Assembly (NCBI GenBank): GCA_964369725.1
Contig: CAYJGC010000006.1
Location: 1 to 52,813, forward strand
DNA: 52,813 nucleotides
From: Paraeggerthella sp964369725
Lineage (GTDB): Bacteria > Actinomycetota > Coriobacteriia > Coriobacteriales > Eggerthellaceae
Direction of reading: 5' to 3'
A model generated the notes under the pieces. That model saw only the letters and a list, made by a program, of their open reading frames with translations, had not been told where the DNA came from and searched no databases. A program made the position numbers and the translations under genes. The number at the start of each line of letters is the position of its first letter. Within the stretch, counting starts at the first letter, position 1. Below are positions 25,001-33,991 of this stretch, in pieces.

Positions 25001-25583
25001 AGAGATTCGCGGAGCAGGAAGCCTTATGGGGGCTGAGCAAAGTGGAAATATGAGTGCGGTTGGTTTCGATTTGTTTGCGCAGATGCTTGCGCAGGCGGTG
25101 AATGTGACGCGCGAGGGAAACGAAAAGAGTAAAGATGTTTTGCCTCCTGCGCTATCAGATATTACCGTGAATGTACCTGGTCATACGTATCTGCCTGAAG
25201 AATATGTGCCCGATACGGATGAGCGAGTGCTGTGGTACAGAAAGATAGCTTCAGCAAGCACAATTGAATCAGTCGAAGAAATACGTGCTGATTTGTTTGA
25301 GAAACATCCCGATATTCCTCCTGCTGCAAAAAATTTGATTGAGAAAGCGCGTATCAAGGCATTTGCAAATGAACATCGTATCAAGACAATTTCAGTGATT
25401 GCGGGCAAGCTTATCGTTGAGCCTCTTGAGATTCCGCGAGATAAAATGACATCACTTCGTAGAGCGGGCGGCCGTTACCTTGCAGAAAAGAAAAAGCTAC
25501 AACTTCCTTTGCGTTACTTCAAGCTAGAAGAAGGAGACGCTTTGCTTAAGCCCATTGCAGAGTTCTTGCAAGAGATGGCCTAG
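22086..25583 (+). CDS. mfd: Transcription-repair coupling factor Mfd
   Basis: Mfd pushes stalled RNA polymerase off damaged DNA and recruits UvrA. The 1165-residue length is normal. The UvrB-homology region is at about 1-350 ('FPERTDYPGD', 'GTFAVHGGTIDVFP'). The RNA-polymerase-interaction domain begins near 'YVVHASHGVAYF' (about 503). The RecG-like motor has Walker A 'GDVGFGKTE' (about 651), 'IIDEEQRFGVGHKE' (about 749), 'SATPIPRTL' and 'LKGRVGRS' (about 921). The autoinhibitory C-terminal TRCF domain ends the protein. AAAGGA precedes the ATG. It is a single gene ending at a bidirectional terminator. Confidence 0.97.
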   Translation: MLIDSLTFTLEKSGSLDAFWGKLDQDEDAALGVAASARPFMVAARFTQHPQATLVLVAGEDAAVTFARSVAAYVGDEKVLRFPERTDYPGDIQMSNRSLAARRMEAVHALVENRKVIVIASARSLLRLMAPLTAQTHVPVFFEAGKELAEMTGAQELGLNNFEDVTRVLELRGYQNTGELDGPGTFAVHGGTIDVFPGNLIYPVRLDFFGDEVDEIRRIVPATGQTITTLQSCEVFPVTELILHKKALARARKKIEPQARINPALRDIFERLEGGLRFDDAEVLLPYMYDKPVTLGDYVGSSVLSVLTEPRSLFDDMTHAYSEIEQHMKGKGIATAGLYAAPTEVNLGSYQRATYVSLMRVGGQVDEELPVKRVEVAGHPEKLFARLRALLDDGYMTVFSIPHFRARQDMKLAFVEKGLPIQEHSDLLAEQREEQGDETLGSKKRRLRRGVVNVVDVDVPLGMIIPKAKLAVVSASDVQGSTAARTTKRIDLTEITFPYKPGDYVVHASHGVAYFKELVRREIDDTSRDYLLLEYADGDKLFVPVEQLDRVTRYVGPEGASPRLTRLNTADWSRAMKKAQAATKKLAFDLVDVYARRAAAQGYCFEGDSLAQKEMEESFPYQETPDQLAAIADVKADMQSARPMDRLVCGDVGFGKTEVALRAAFKATQDGKQVMVLCPTTILAQQHYSNFKDRFEPFGVTVEVLSRFRSTTQQTAALKGFQDGSVQVLIGTHRLLSRDVNPQDLGLVIIDEEQRFGVGHKEQLKNLRESIDMLTLSATPIPRTLQMSLSGVRDMSLILTPPAARRAVEVHVGEWDPDLVSAAIRHELARDGQVYYVSNRVRSIEEAVRRVVDAAGEARVGVAHGQMTREELEHVMEDFIAGELDVLVATTIIESGIDNPHTNTLIIEDSQRLGLSQMYQLKGRVGRSSTQAYAYFMFPENRELTEEAAARLTALGEHTDLGSGMRIAMRDLEIRGAGSLMGAEQSGNMSAVGFDLFAQMLAQAVNVTREGNEKSKDVLPPALSDITVNVPGHTYLPEEYVPDTDERVLWYRKIASASTIESVEEIRADLFEKHPDIPPAAKNLIEKARIKAFANEHRIKTISVIAGKLIVEPLEIPRDKMTSLRRAGGRYLAEKKKLQLPLRYFKLEEGDALLKPIAEFLQEMA

Positions 25584-25734
25584 GATATTTGCATGGCGTG
25601 TTGAGGTTTAAGCTGTAGAGCTCGTAGAGATTTGGGATTGTGTTACTGCGCAGAATGTTTTGCAGTAAGGTTTTTGAATATGAGTTACTTTAAACGTGGT
25701 GGATGCTTTGACTAAGGCAACCTTGCTTTGAGGA

Positions 25735-25772
25735 CAATAAAAAGACGACCATTTTCAGCCGTCTTTTTATTG
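25735..25772. terminator. Bidirectional terminator between mfd and the P/Q-rich gene
   Basis: Perfect 13-bp arms (25735-25747 with 25760-25772) surround a 12-nt loop. A and T runs on either side make it work in both directions, which suits the two convergent genes. Confidence 0.88.
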
Positions 25773-25813
25773 ATTAAACTATAAGTTTTGTGTTGGTTGA
25801 AAGCTGGTATAAG

Positions 25814-26980
25814 CTACTGCGCTAACGTTGCCGTTGTGGCGTAAAGTTCGAGCCAGTCTCCCTCTTCAACGGTGATGGTTTGCGTTGAGCCAGGTAAGAG
25901 ATAATACGTTTCTTCGATAGAGTTGTCATTGAAGTCGAGGTCAGACATGATAAATGCGGTGCAATCTTGCGATGCGTTTTGATAAGCTACTTCATCACCA
26001 GAAACGTTGTACGTACCAGCAGGAATATCGGTTCCTACGCGATAAAGGCCACTGGAAAGAGTAGTTTCAAGGCTAGGAGTCAATTCGGATTCCGGATACA
26101 TATAGTAACTAGAATCAGGTGCACCAAAAACGAGAAGGTCATTTTCGTCGAGTTCGACAAAATAGTTACCAAAGAAAATCATAGATACTTCGAGTGTATA
26201 GTAATCAGATGATTCATCATATTCAAAGAGATAGTAGTAGCCTTCTTCGGTAGGAGAGCCTTCGAGAAAATAAAAACCTTCAGGCAGGTCACCTGTGGAG
26301 CCTATGGTGTAGACACCTGCTGTTGCGCGGGTTCCATCAATAGTGCCTTGTAGCTCAGGAAACGCTTCTTGTAGTTCTTTGAGGGTAAACATACCTGCGG
26401 GATTGGATGTGTCGGAATTGTCTTCGTAGAAGTCCTCTTCAGGATAGCTGTCTTGAGGGCTTTCTGGATACTCTTGCACTGAAGTAGAGTTTTCGGTTAC
26501 GGCACCTATGAATGCAAGAGTACTGCAGGCAACACACCCACCAAACGAAAGGACAACAACAGCTAGTATTCCGAGTAGAACCCAAAGCCAAACGCGCGAT
26601 TTTTTGGGAGGCTGCTGTTGTGTTGGCTGAGGGTAGGGTGCGGGTTGTTGGTTGTAAGGAGGCTGCTGGGGATAAGCAGGTTGCTGGTAAGGCGGCTGCT
26701 GATAGCCAGAGTTTTGAGTGTACTGAGCGGGGTAAACTTGTTGTGAGTGCAGGAATTGATTGGCATGGTGAGCTTGCTGATGAGGATCTTGAGGATGCGG
26801 CTGCTGATTTTGTAGCGGTTGTTGCAGGGGAGGCACTGGTGCTACAGAGGAGAAATCGCTGGCTGTTGTTGGTGGTAAGGGATCAGAAGAAGGGCTGGGG
26901 TCTTGTATAGATGGTGTAGGTGCTTCTTCCTGGTTTTGAGGAACTTGGTTTTGGGGGGTATCATTATCTTGTTCGGTCAT
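25814..26980 (-). CDS. Pro/Gln-rich single-pass membrane protein with external repeat domains
   Basis: The 388-residue protein has a cytoplasmic N-terminus very rich in Pro, Gln and Tyr (about 1-127, with many PQQP and YQQP units), a KKSR stop and one transmembrane helix ('VWLWVLLGILAVVVLSF', about 130-150) that includes cysteines. The external part is acidic and Tyr-rich and contains two related modules of the type 'GLYRVGTDIPAGTYNV' (about 309) and 'GVYTIGSTGDLPEGFYF' (about 220), seen in many Firmicutes and Actinobacteria surface proteins. The function is unknown. A good ribosome site (AAGGAGG) precedes the ATG. It may belong to the transcript of the upstream iron-sulfur gene, 79 bp away. 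Confidence 0.75.
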   Translation of the reverse strand: MTEQDNDTPQNQVPQNQEEAPTPSIQDPSPSSDPLPPTTASDFSSVAPVPPLQQPLQNQQPHPQDPHQQAHHANQFLHSQQVYPAQYTQNSGYQQPPYQQPAYPQQPPYNQQPAPYPQPTQQQPPKKSRVWLWVLLGILAVVVLSFGGCVACSTLAFIGAVTENSTSVQEYPESPQDSYPEEDFYEDNSDTSNPAGMFTLKELQEAFPELQGTIDGTRATAGVYTIGSTGDLPEGFYFLEGSPTEEGYYYLFEYDESSDYYTLEVSMIFFGNYFVELDENDLLVFGAPDSSYYMYPESELTPSLETTLSSGLYRVGTDIPAGTYNVSGDEVAYQNASQDCTAFIMSDLDFNDNSIEETYYLLPGSTQTITVEEGDWLELYATTATLAQ

Positions 26981-27059
26981 AGAAATCCTCCTTGATATTG
27001 TGCGTGTATCGTATCATAGGCTTATTGAGCAATGTGATTAAAGACTGAATAAGCAAAGG

Positions 27060-28286
27060 TTAAGCTTCTTCTTGAGTAAGTAAAGCTGTAGCTGAGGATT
27101 CAAATAAGTCTATTGCGCCATGGGGACATGCTTCAACGCAGAGTCCGCATCCTATGCAATAGCGCACATCAAATTCAAGAGTGCCATCGTCTGCATGAGG
27201 GTATCGCGCTTTGGTGGGGCATACAGAAACGCAACTCAGAGTGTTGTCACACGTGTCACAATTGGTTTTTGAGATCGTTAAAGAAACACGGTTTGCGATT
27301 AATGAATCACGGTCTATAGCTTCTAGCAGCATTTGCCTTTTGGGGTGCATAATTTGTTTAAGGCGGCCTTTGCTGGTAAAATTATTGAGTTGAGAGCTAT
27401 CGTTAAGATTAAGACGTGCTCGTGCCCGAGAGCGCTCTCTTTGTTCAAAAAACTGTTGAAGTACGTCGGAGTTTCGCAGACGTCGTTTCCCTGAAGCGAC
27501 GTCACTCACATCGGCAAAAATGTTGAAGAAGGCATTTCTGCGATCAACCCCATCGGGATTTGCAAGATCACGCAACACATTGTCTTTTTCAGGGATATCT
27601 TCCCTGAACCCAACTGAGCAACCTGTCCAGGCTTCAGCGGTTTGCACCGCATGGCCAAAGAGTGTTTCTCCTAACTCTCCCGCGCGTTTGCAATCAGCAC
27701 AGTAAGACAAATCGGCTGCAATGCTTATCGGGATCTGTTCGGCAAGTATAAGCGCCCAAAGTTCCGGCGGGAATGTTGCAAGACAGGGCAACACAATTAC
27801 GTTGTTGGCAGGATCAAGGTCAGCAAACACATTTTCTTTGCACGTAATAACGACTTCTTCGCCGCGTAAGGCGATGCGTCGCACACGCGCATGAAGGTCT
27901 ATCATGGTGACGCGAGTAGAAGTGAACGCATCGCAAATCCCTAGACAAATACCGCAGGTGGTGCAGGAGTCACTATTGATTACTGGAAGCTGTTCAGGGC
28001 CAAACGTAAGGGCATCATGGGGGCATGCAAGTGCGCATCGCTCGCATGCTGCTCCCTGATAACGGATGCAAAAATCTCTCAACACAAGAATTTGTTGAGG
28101 TTGAACTGCGCGTGCTTTTTCTCGTAAGTCTTGTTCAGTTGCTTCATCGTTTAAGGGTGCACTTTTGTCAGGTTCAGGGTTTTTGTCAGCACTGGTGGAT
28201 TCATTGAGCACGGCAGAGTCATTAGAATCCTCGTTCGGTTCTAATGACTCTCTATGTGCGTCTGATTCGTTGTTTTTATGCGACAC
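27060..28286 (-). CDS. Iron-sulfur protein with two pairs of 4Fe-4S-type motifs
   Basis: About 408 residues. After an acidic, Ser/Asn-rich N-terminus (1-60) come 'CERCALACPHDAL' and 'CTTCGICLGICDAF' (about 80-115), a central part with 'CADCKRAGE', and at the C-terminus 'CDTCDNTLSCVSVCP' and 'CIGCGLCVEACPHGAI' (about 340-395). It is therefore a multi-cluster electron carrier or an oxidoreductase component, with no other cofactor domain that I recognise. No signal peptide or membrane helix is seen, so it is probably cytoplasmic. I start it at the GTG at 28286, 6 nt after GAGTGAGG; a GTG at 28298 is possible. Either start lies inside the end of gltX, so the two genes are coupled. Confidence 0.78.
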   Translation of the reverse strand: MSHKNNESDAHRESLEPNEDSNDSAVLNESTSADKNPEPDKSAPLNDEATEQDLREKARAVQPQQILVLRDFCIRYQGAACERCALACPHDALTFGPEQLPVINSDSCTTCGICLGICDAFTSTRVTMIDLHARVRRIALRGEEVVITCKENVFADLDPANNVIVLPCLATFPPELWALILAEQIPISIAADLSYCADCKRAGELGETLFGHAVQTAEAWTGCSVGFREDIPEKDNVLRDLANPDGVDRRNAFFNIFADVSDVASGKRRLRNSDVLQQFFEQRERSRARARLNLNDSSQLNNFTSKGRLKQIMHPKRQMLLEAIDRDSLIANRVSLTISKTNCDTCDNTLSCVSVCPTKARYPHADDGTLEFDVRYCIGCGLCVEACPHGAIDLFESSATALLTQEEA

Positions 28287-29829
28287 CAAAAACCTCACTC
28301 GTGACGAAGTCTATGCGTGCAAGCACATCAGTGCGGCTCATAAGTTCTATGCTTTCAAAGAGGGGAGGCGAAACCATATTGCCGCAAACAGCTACACGGA
28401 GAGGCTGGAAGAGGAATTTTGGCTTAATCTCCAGCTGTTCTCCAAGGGATCGGCAGGCTTCTTGGAGAGTTTCTGCTTCCCAAGGTAGCTCTTCGTTGGC
28501 GAGAATGCTTCGGCATGCCGCAATGGCTTCATCTGCACGAGCACCTTCTTTTTTAAGTACTTTCGTAACACTTTTTTCATCAAGACTGCACACCTCCGAA
28601 CCCCAGAACATAAATGCTAGTTTTTCTGGTGATTCGTTGAGATGGGTTAGACGTTCAAATACAAGGGGATACAGTGCTTCGTACCAGGCACTACGCTCAG
28701 ATATATCAGCATAAGCCGCTTTGCGATCATCGTCCTTAAGCTCGTCTGTGTTTTGTACGCCTGAATAAGCGCACGCTAGCCATGGTTTTGATGCCTCGAC
28801 CCAGGCAGAAGCACCCATCTCTTTGATGTATTGGCTGTTCATCCAGTTGAGCTTTACCTTATCAAACACAGCATCCTTTTTGGTAACACGATCAAGGCTG
28901 AATTCACGGCAGAGCGTTTCGCGGTCAATGATGGTGGTTTCACCGTCAAGAGACCAACCCAGAAGTGCAAGAAAATTCACCATAGCGTCGTTGAGATATC
29001 CATCTTGTGCAAACTCTTCAACGCTGGCAGCCCCGTGACGCTTAGAGAGTTTTTTGCCGTCTTCTCCCAGGATCATAGAAAGATGGGCGAATGTGGGTAC
29101 CTCAAAACCAAGAGCTTCGTAAATGAGAATTTGGCGGGGCGTGTTTGACAGGTGATCGTCGCCGCGAATAACATGCGAGATTCTCATATTAGCATCGTCG
29201 CATACTACCGCAAAATTGTAGGTAGGAGTGCCATCGCTGCGCTGAACAATCATGTCGTCCATAACTTCGATAGGAAAGCTTACGTGGCCATATACGGCAT
29301 CTTCGAATTCAATAGGGCCATGATCTTGAGGTACAGCAAGGCGCCAAACGTGCGGTTCGCCTGCTGAAATGCGAGCAGCTGCCTCCTCTTGAGAGATGTT
29401 ACGACAGGTGCGATCGTATCCTGCATAGCCTCCTTCCTCGGCTTCTGCTTTGGCGCGTTTAGCATCGAGGGCTTCTTTGGTGCAAAAGCAGGGATAGGCA
29501 CTCCCTCTGCTTTTCATGAGGTCGAGTGCTTGAGCATATGAGTCACTGCGTTCGGTTTGGAAATAGGGACCTGCGCTGCCGCCTACTTCAGGGCCTTCGT
29601 CCCAATCAAGTTCAAGCCATTTCATTGCATTGAGAATTACTTCAACATTTTCTTGGGTTGAGCGTTCGGGGTCGGTGTCTTCAATGCGAAGAATGAATTC
29701 GCCTCCCATAGCGCGAGCAAATGCCCAGTTGTAAATAGCAGTGCGCGCACCGCCAATATGCAGACGTCCCGTGGGTGAGGGTGCAAAGCGAACGCGAATA
29801 GGCTTTGCAGTTTCGGTTTTTTGAGTCAT
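28276..29829 (-). CDS. gltX: Glutamyl-tRNA synthetase
   Basis: This class I synthetase charges tRNA-Glu (and perhaps tRNA-Gln for amidation). It has about 517 residues. The HIGH motif is in 'APSPTGRLHIGGARTA' near the N-terminus and the KMSKS-type loop is 'DGKKLSKRHGA'. The catalytic domain also has 'LRIEDTDPERST'. I start it at ATG 29829, which has AAAAGGAA about 10 nt upstream; the longer frame to 29952 would overlap the DUF1461 gene and adds non-conserved residues. The 3' end overlaps the iron-sulfur gene by 11 bp. Confidence 0.95.
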   Translation of the reverse strand: MTQKTETAKPIRVRFAPSPTGRLHIGGARTAIYNWAFARAMGGEFILRIEDTDPERSTQENVEVILNAMKWLELDWDEGPEVGGSAGPYFQTERSDSYAQALDLMKSRGSAYPCFCTKEALDAKRAKAEAEEGGYAGYDRTCRNISQEEAAARISAGEPHVWRLAVPQDHGPIEFEDAVYGHVSFPIEVMDDMIVQRSDGTPTYNFAVVCDDANMRISHVIRGDDHLSNTPRQILIYEALGFEVPTFAHLSMILGEDGKKLSKRHGAASVEEFAQDGYLNDAMVNFLALLGWSLDGETTIIDRETLCREFSLDRVTKKDAVFDKVKLNWMNSQYIKEMGASAWVEASKPWLACAYSGVQNTDELKDDDRKAAYADISERSAWYEALYPLVFERLTHLNESPEKLAFMFWGSEVCSLDEKSVTKVLKKEGARADEAIAACRSILANEELPWEAETLQEACRSLGEQLEIKPKFLFQPLRVAVCGNMVSPPLFESIELMSRTDVLARIDFVTSEVFGVA

Positions 29830-29914
29830 GTGCGCTTGGTTCCTTTTCTCGTTTTGAATTTCATAACGTACTGCTTTGCCCGATAACGAATGAATGCTTT
29901 CGGGGTTAGTTGGT

Positions 29915-30745
29915 TTAGGGGGTGGCAGGGTGTGCGCTTTCCAAGGGATCATGCGTACTTTTGCCTGAGTGAGGTCTATCTGCCTGGTTCGGTGGTGCTA
30001 TGCGACGGAGGTAGATACCTGCTGCAAGAGATAGTATAGATAACACACCAGTAATCGCAAGCCAGATACTTCCCATTCCCATCCAAAAAGCAAGAGGATA
30101 CATGGTTATCAAAAGGGACTGATAGGAAAACGTCCAGGTGCCATCTGCGAAAAATAATGAATGAAAGAAGGCAAAAAAGCCATTAAAGTCTATGAGAGCC
30201 CAAGTGCCTATCAGACTAAATAAGAGAATAACACCTATACCTGCCTCCAAAAGCACGGTTCCAAATGCATGTTTACCCAGGTGATATAGCACATGTGAAC
30301 AAGATGCCACCGCTGCAATAGCAATCGCTGCAAACACCCATAGTGCAACAGAGATAACTTCGTACACGTCATCAAGGTGGGAGATTGCGGCTTCGTCAAG
30401 CGTGTAGCGTTCGGGCGCTGTGAGAATCTCTTCGTCATCAGCATTTGAGTAGGGAGTGTCTGCGTTGCGATTGATTTGCTGAAGCATGGTAATAAGTGCG
30501 TCGAGATCATTTGAGCCTATGGTGTAATCACGAGTCACGAGGGATGCCCATACCAGATCTTCGTGTGAAAACGCAGTGTCTGGGTTATCCTGTCCAGAAA
30601 ACGATTCCGCAAGTAATTTGGTAGTTTGGGGAATGCAGCAGAGGGCAAGCCCTGCCGCAATGAAGGTAAAGGCAAGGGTAAAGACCGCGCATGTCTGTGC
30701 GATGCGATGAATGACAGAGGGCATTTTGAACCGTTGTTTTTGCAT
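29915..30745 (-). CDS. DUF1461/TIGR01906-type integral membrane protein
   Basis: A roughly 276-residue protein with about four or five helices. It starts with a hydrophobic helix ('AVFTLAFTFIAAGLALCCI'), then a long external-type loop containing 'ERYTLDEAAISHLDDVYEVI' (about 112-131), then three or four helices, with 'LFFADGTWTF' before the penultimate one. These are the marks of the DUF1461 family, often found near tRNA or cell-wall genes in Firmicutes and Actinobacteria; its function is unknown. The tail is basic and Pro-rich. I use ATG 30745; a GTG two codons earlier is possible. It lies 13 bp after the ATP-grasp gene. Confidence 0.75.
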   Translation of the reverse strand: MQKQRFKMPSVIHRIAQTCAVFTLAFTFIAAGLALCCIPQTTKLLAESFSGQDNPDTAFSHEDLVWASLVTRDYTIGSNDLDALITMLQQINRNADTPYSNADDEEILTAPERYTLDEAAISHLDDVYEVISVALWVFAAIAIAAVASCSHVLYHLGKHAFGTVLLEAGIGVILLFSLIGTWALIDFNGFFAFFHSLFFADGTWTFSYQSLLITMYPLAFWMGMGSIWLAITGVLSILSLAAGIYLRRIAPPNQADRPHSGKSTHDPLESAHPATP

Positions 30746-30758
30746 AGGCACTTCTTTC

Positions 30759-32129
30759 TTATTCTTTGTCGACCCAAATGGTTGCGGCGGTAATGCCTTG
30801 CATGTCTTTTGAAATGGTAGGCAAAGGTCCTAAGCGACTAAACACACCGGTAAATTCACCGTCGTAAAGATAGAGACCGTTGAGGTTGTTGTATTCTTTT
30901 GGCTCGCTTGAGACCTCGCTGTCACTCAGGTTGTTAATGTGGGTATCTGGTACGAGCGTGAGTGTTTTGAAGGGTTGAATGTAGCTCTGTACAATAAAAG
31001 GGAATCCTTCGCGTCCGTTTGCAAAGCGATCAATGTAGTCTTCCCATTGTTCTTGCGAAACGTAACATCCGGCATAGACGTGATCGGAACCGTAGTGATC
31101 GGTGGGCTTGATGATCCACTCATCTTTATTTGCTCTGATTTGCGACACATTTACCTGGCTGTCGTCAAGAAATGCCGTATAGGGCACGGTTTGTTCAATG
31201 AAGGTAATTTCTTCTGCAGTGAGAAAAGCGGTGGTTTGTGGATCGAAGAGCGCTTTAAAAATCTGCTTGTCATGGACAATATGTCCCGCGAAGCTGCCTA
31301 TAAGTGCTACCTTTTCTGCACGAACCGCTTCAATAAGCTGTTGAGAGGTTTCCCAGTGGTCAATAACGTCATTCGTAACACAGCGGCGCCAAATGGCATC
31401 TATGCGTGCGCCGTTTGAGTCGCAAAGAACATCCCCATTAAATCGCAGGTCGCGCACGTCGGCAACAACGCAGTCTATACCTCGTTGCTTGAAGAGATTG
31501 GCATAAATATGAAATTCATCAACCACACCATTTTCGAGGTAATCGCAGATGGCAAAGCGAGGATTGTCGACACGATGCTGGTAGGTGTTGTAAATTCCTA
31601 TAAACTTATCAACCCATGATTCAAAGATTTCGCACGCTTCTAAGGTGTGATTACGCGCAAACTCTTGGTACGTTTTGCTTTGTTGCGTCATATGGGTTAT
31701 TTCACGGTTTTCGTTCATCCCTGAAGAGCCATCACCGTTGAATTCGCAAAATTTCATGCGATAGGTGTCTTCATCAAGAAAGGTGTCAACGCGTGCAAAA
31801 GGAAGAACCGAATCATAGCCGCGTGGGAGTAAAATAAGCTCTTCTAGCCGTGGATCAAAGTTAAAAATCCGACGGTACTGAGGTTCTTCGAGGTAGCGCG
31901 TGATAACTTTGCAAAGGATGCGATGTGCTGTTTCGGCCGTGGTTTTCATAGTGTGATAGGTTTTCGCATTGAAAAGACGGGGAAGAAAAGAACAGGCTAC
32001 GACGCGATGATGTACGATGGCGGTAGAGTCTTGCATGTAGTTATAAGCTGTCCGACGGCTTGTCACATCGCCATCTAAATTGCTTATTATCGCAAGGTAT
32101 TCCGAGGTGTATTCAGCATTTGTTTTCAT
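30759..32129 (-). CDS. Circularly permuted ATP-grasp-like protein
   Basis: About 456 residues. 'FCEFNGDGSSGMNENREI' (about 142) and 'DEWIIKPTDHYGSDHVYAG' (about 345) resemble the metal- and ATP-binding parts of circularly permuted ATP-grasp and glutathionylspermidine-synthase-like enzymes, which join an amine to a carboxylate. Substrates are unknown. The assignment rests on these two motifs and the overall length, so it is moderate. AAAGGA lies 6 nt before the ATG at 32129; the longer frame to 32297 adds a stretch that does not look coding. It heads a minus-strand group with the DUF1461 gene, gltX and the iron-sulfur gene, and is divergent from metK. Confidence 0.6.
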   Translation of the reverse strand: MKTNAEYTSEYLAIISNLDGDVTSRRTAYNYMQDSTAIVHHRVVACSFLPRLFNAKTYHTMKTTAETAHRILCKVITRYLEEPQYRRIFNFDPRLEELILLPRGYDSVLPFARVDTFLDEDTYRMKFCEFNGDGSSGMNENREITHMTQQSKTYQEFARNHTLEACEIFESWVDKFIGIYNTYQHRVDNPRFAICDYLENGVVDEFHIYANLFKQRGIDCVVADVRDLRFNGDVLCDSNGARIDAIWRRCVTNDVIDHWETSQQLIEAVRAEKVALIGSFAGHIVHDKQIFKALFDPQTTAFLTAEEITFIEQTVPYTAFLDDSQVNVSQIRANKDEWIIKPTDHYGSDHVYAGCYVSQEQWEDYIDRFANGREGFPFIVQSYIQPFKTLTLVPDTHINNLSDSEVSSEPKEYNNLNGLYLYDGEFTGVFSRLGPLPTISKDMQGITAATIWVDKE

Positions 32130-32320
32130 GCGTATCCTTTCATAGTAGTACCTTAGGGATGTCTTGTGCGCTTTTGTATCACATGGGTTGTTTTTGATGA
32201 AAAAGTGTATCATGTACTGCGAAATATTTTGGCTAAGTTGACGTATTGCTACAAGATTGCCAGTAGTCTTCAATAAGCTTTGCAACACTGAGAACATTAG
32301 AGAAAGAAGAGTGTTACGCC

Positions 32321-33607
32321 ATGGAAAACACTACTGAAGCACCATCATCATACTTGTTTACTTCGGAGTCAGTTACCGAAGGACATCCCGATAAAATTTG
32401 CGACCAAATATCAGATGCAGTTTTAGATGCAATTCTTGCCAAAGAGGCAGAATTAGCCACGGCAAATTACGAGGGTTCGGACGGGCAAAAGGCAGATTTA
32501 AGTAAGGTTCGTGTGGCATGTGAGACATTAGTAACAACGGGTACGGTGTTTGTTGCTGGCGAGATACGCACCCAAGCGTATGTTGATGTGCCTACTGTCG
32601 TGCGTGGGGTCTTGCGAGACATTGGCTACGATCGCGCAAAGTATGGTTTTGATTGTGATACCTGTGGCGTTATGAATGCAATTCACGAGCAGTCGCCCGA
32701 TATTGCACAGGGTGTTGATGAATCATGGGAAGCACAGCATGGATTAGCGGGGGATGACCCTTATGAAAGTGTGGGTGCAGGAGACCAGGGCATGATGTTT
32801 GGCTATGCCTGCAACGAGACTTCTACCCTCATGCCTATGCCCATTTATCTGGCTCATCGTATGGCGGAGCGCTTGTCTGAAGTTCGCAAAAAAGGCATTG
32901 TTGCTGGTTTGCGTCCTGATGGCAAAACACAAGTATCTGTTCGTTATATTGACGGCCGACCTGTGCATGTTGAGAAAGTGGTTGTGTCTACACAGCATGG
33001 AGAAGAATACAGTAATCCTGTAGCTCAGCTTGATTTACATGCTGCTCTTATTGAGCAGGTAGTGAAGTATGTACTTGAAGCAGAAGGTGTAGAGCTTTCT
33101 GACGATGCTGGCATTTATGTGAATCCTACGGGCGTGTTTGAAGTGGGTGGCCCTATGGGTGATGCCGGCTTGACGGGTCGTAAGATTATTGTTGATACCT
33201 ATGGCGGAATGGGCCGTCATGGTGGTGGAGCTTTTAGCGGCAAGGACTGTACTAAGGTTGATCGCTCTGCTGCCTATGCGGCACGTTGGGTGGCAAAAAA
33301 TGTTGTTGCAGCTGGTTTGGCGGATCGGTGTGAAGTGCAGGTAGCGTATGCTATTGGTATGGCAACGCCCGTTTCGGTGATGGTTGATACGTTTGGTACG
33401 GGTGTGGTTGCTGACAACTCCATTCTCGCCGCAATCAATCAGGTGTTTGATTTGCGACCTGGTGCAATTATTGATGAGCTTGACTTGCGCCGTCCTATCT
33501 ACCGAAAAACCGCAGCCTATGGTCATTTCGGTCGAGAGCTTCCTGAATTTTCGTGGGAGCAAACTAACAAAGCCGCAGACCTTCGTAAGGCTTGTGGGTT
33601 GTCTTAA
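32321..33607 (+). CDS. metK: S-adenosylmethionine synthase
   Basis: MetK makes S-adenosylmethionine from methionine and ATP. The 428-residue protein is a little longer than the usual 380-400, with an insertion at about 40-60. Signature motifs are 'SVTEGHPDKICDQISDA' near the N-terminus, 'GAGDQGMMFGYA' (about 148) and 'GGGAFSGKDCTKVDRSAAY' (about 306). It is a single gene with a terminator 58 bp after the stop. I see no SAM riboswitch in the 190 bp upstream. Confidence 0.97.
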   Translation: MENTTEAPSSYLFTSESVTEGHPDKICDQISDAVLDAILAKEAELATANYEGSDGQKADLSKVRVACETLVTTGTVFVAGEIRTQAYVDVPTVVRGVLRDIGYDRAKYGFDCDTCGVMNAIHEQSPDIAQGVDESWEAQHGLAGDDPYESVGAGDQGMMFGYACNETSTLMPMPIYLAHRMAERLSEVRKKGIVAGLRPDGKTQVSVRYIDGRPVHVEKVVVSTQHGEEYSNPVAQLDLHAALIEQVVKYVLEAEGVELSDDAGIYVNPTGVFEVGGPMGDAGLTGRKIIVDTYGGMGRHGGGAFSGKDCTKVDRSAAYAARWVAKNVVAAGLADRCEVQVAYAIGMATPVSVMVDTFGTGVVADNSILAAINQVFDLRPGAIIDELDLRRPIYRKTAAYGHFGRELPEFSWEQTNKAADLRKACGLS

Positions 33608-33664
33608 GCAAGAAGATAAATTACAGACGCAGCTCCTTGTAAATCTTGTGGGTTGCATCAGAAT

Positions 33665-33696
33665 ACGCCTCGGTTTCTCAAAACCTAGGCGTTTTC
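33665..33696 (+). terminator. metK terminator
   Basis: A 12-nt stem with one mismatch (33665-33676 with 33681-33692) and a CTCA loop is followed by TTTT. Confidence 0.85.
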
Positions 33697-33991
33697 TTGT
33701 TGTGATCCATTCGCGGTATTCTGCAGGGTTGAGTTGGTTGCTTTGAGGCGGGGTAGTGACCTTGCTTGCCTTGCCAAACTGCTAACAGTGCGCGAAACAT
33801 GTGCCGTACTTTAGTGAGTACTATTCTTCTTCAGCTTGTCGAAGTGCTATTCATGTCGATTCGTACCATGCTTTACTTTGAACAAAGTTGCTTTTGCCAA
33901 AACACGAAAAGGTCTTTTATGAGGCCTTTTCGTGTAAGGTAGGCGGTTATGTAGTGATTGAAAAACGTGGATGATTGTCAAATAATTGTTC

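Noticed and set aside
32130..32320. SAM riboswitch before metK
   Set aside because: The conserved SAM-I core is not present in the intergenic region.
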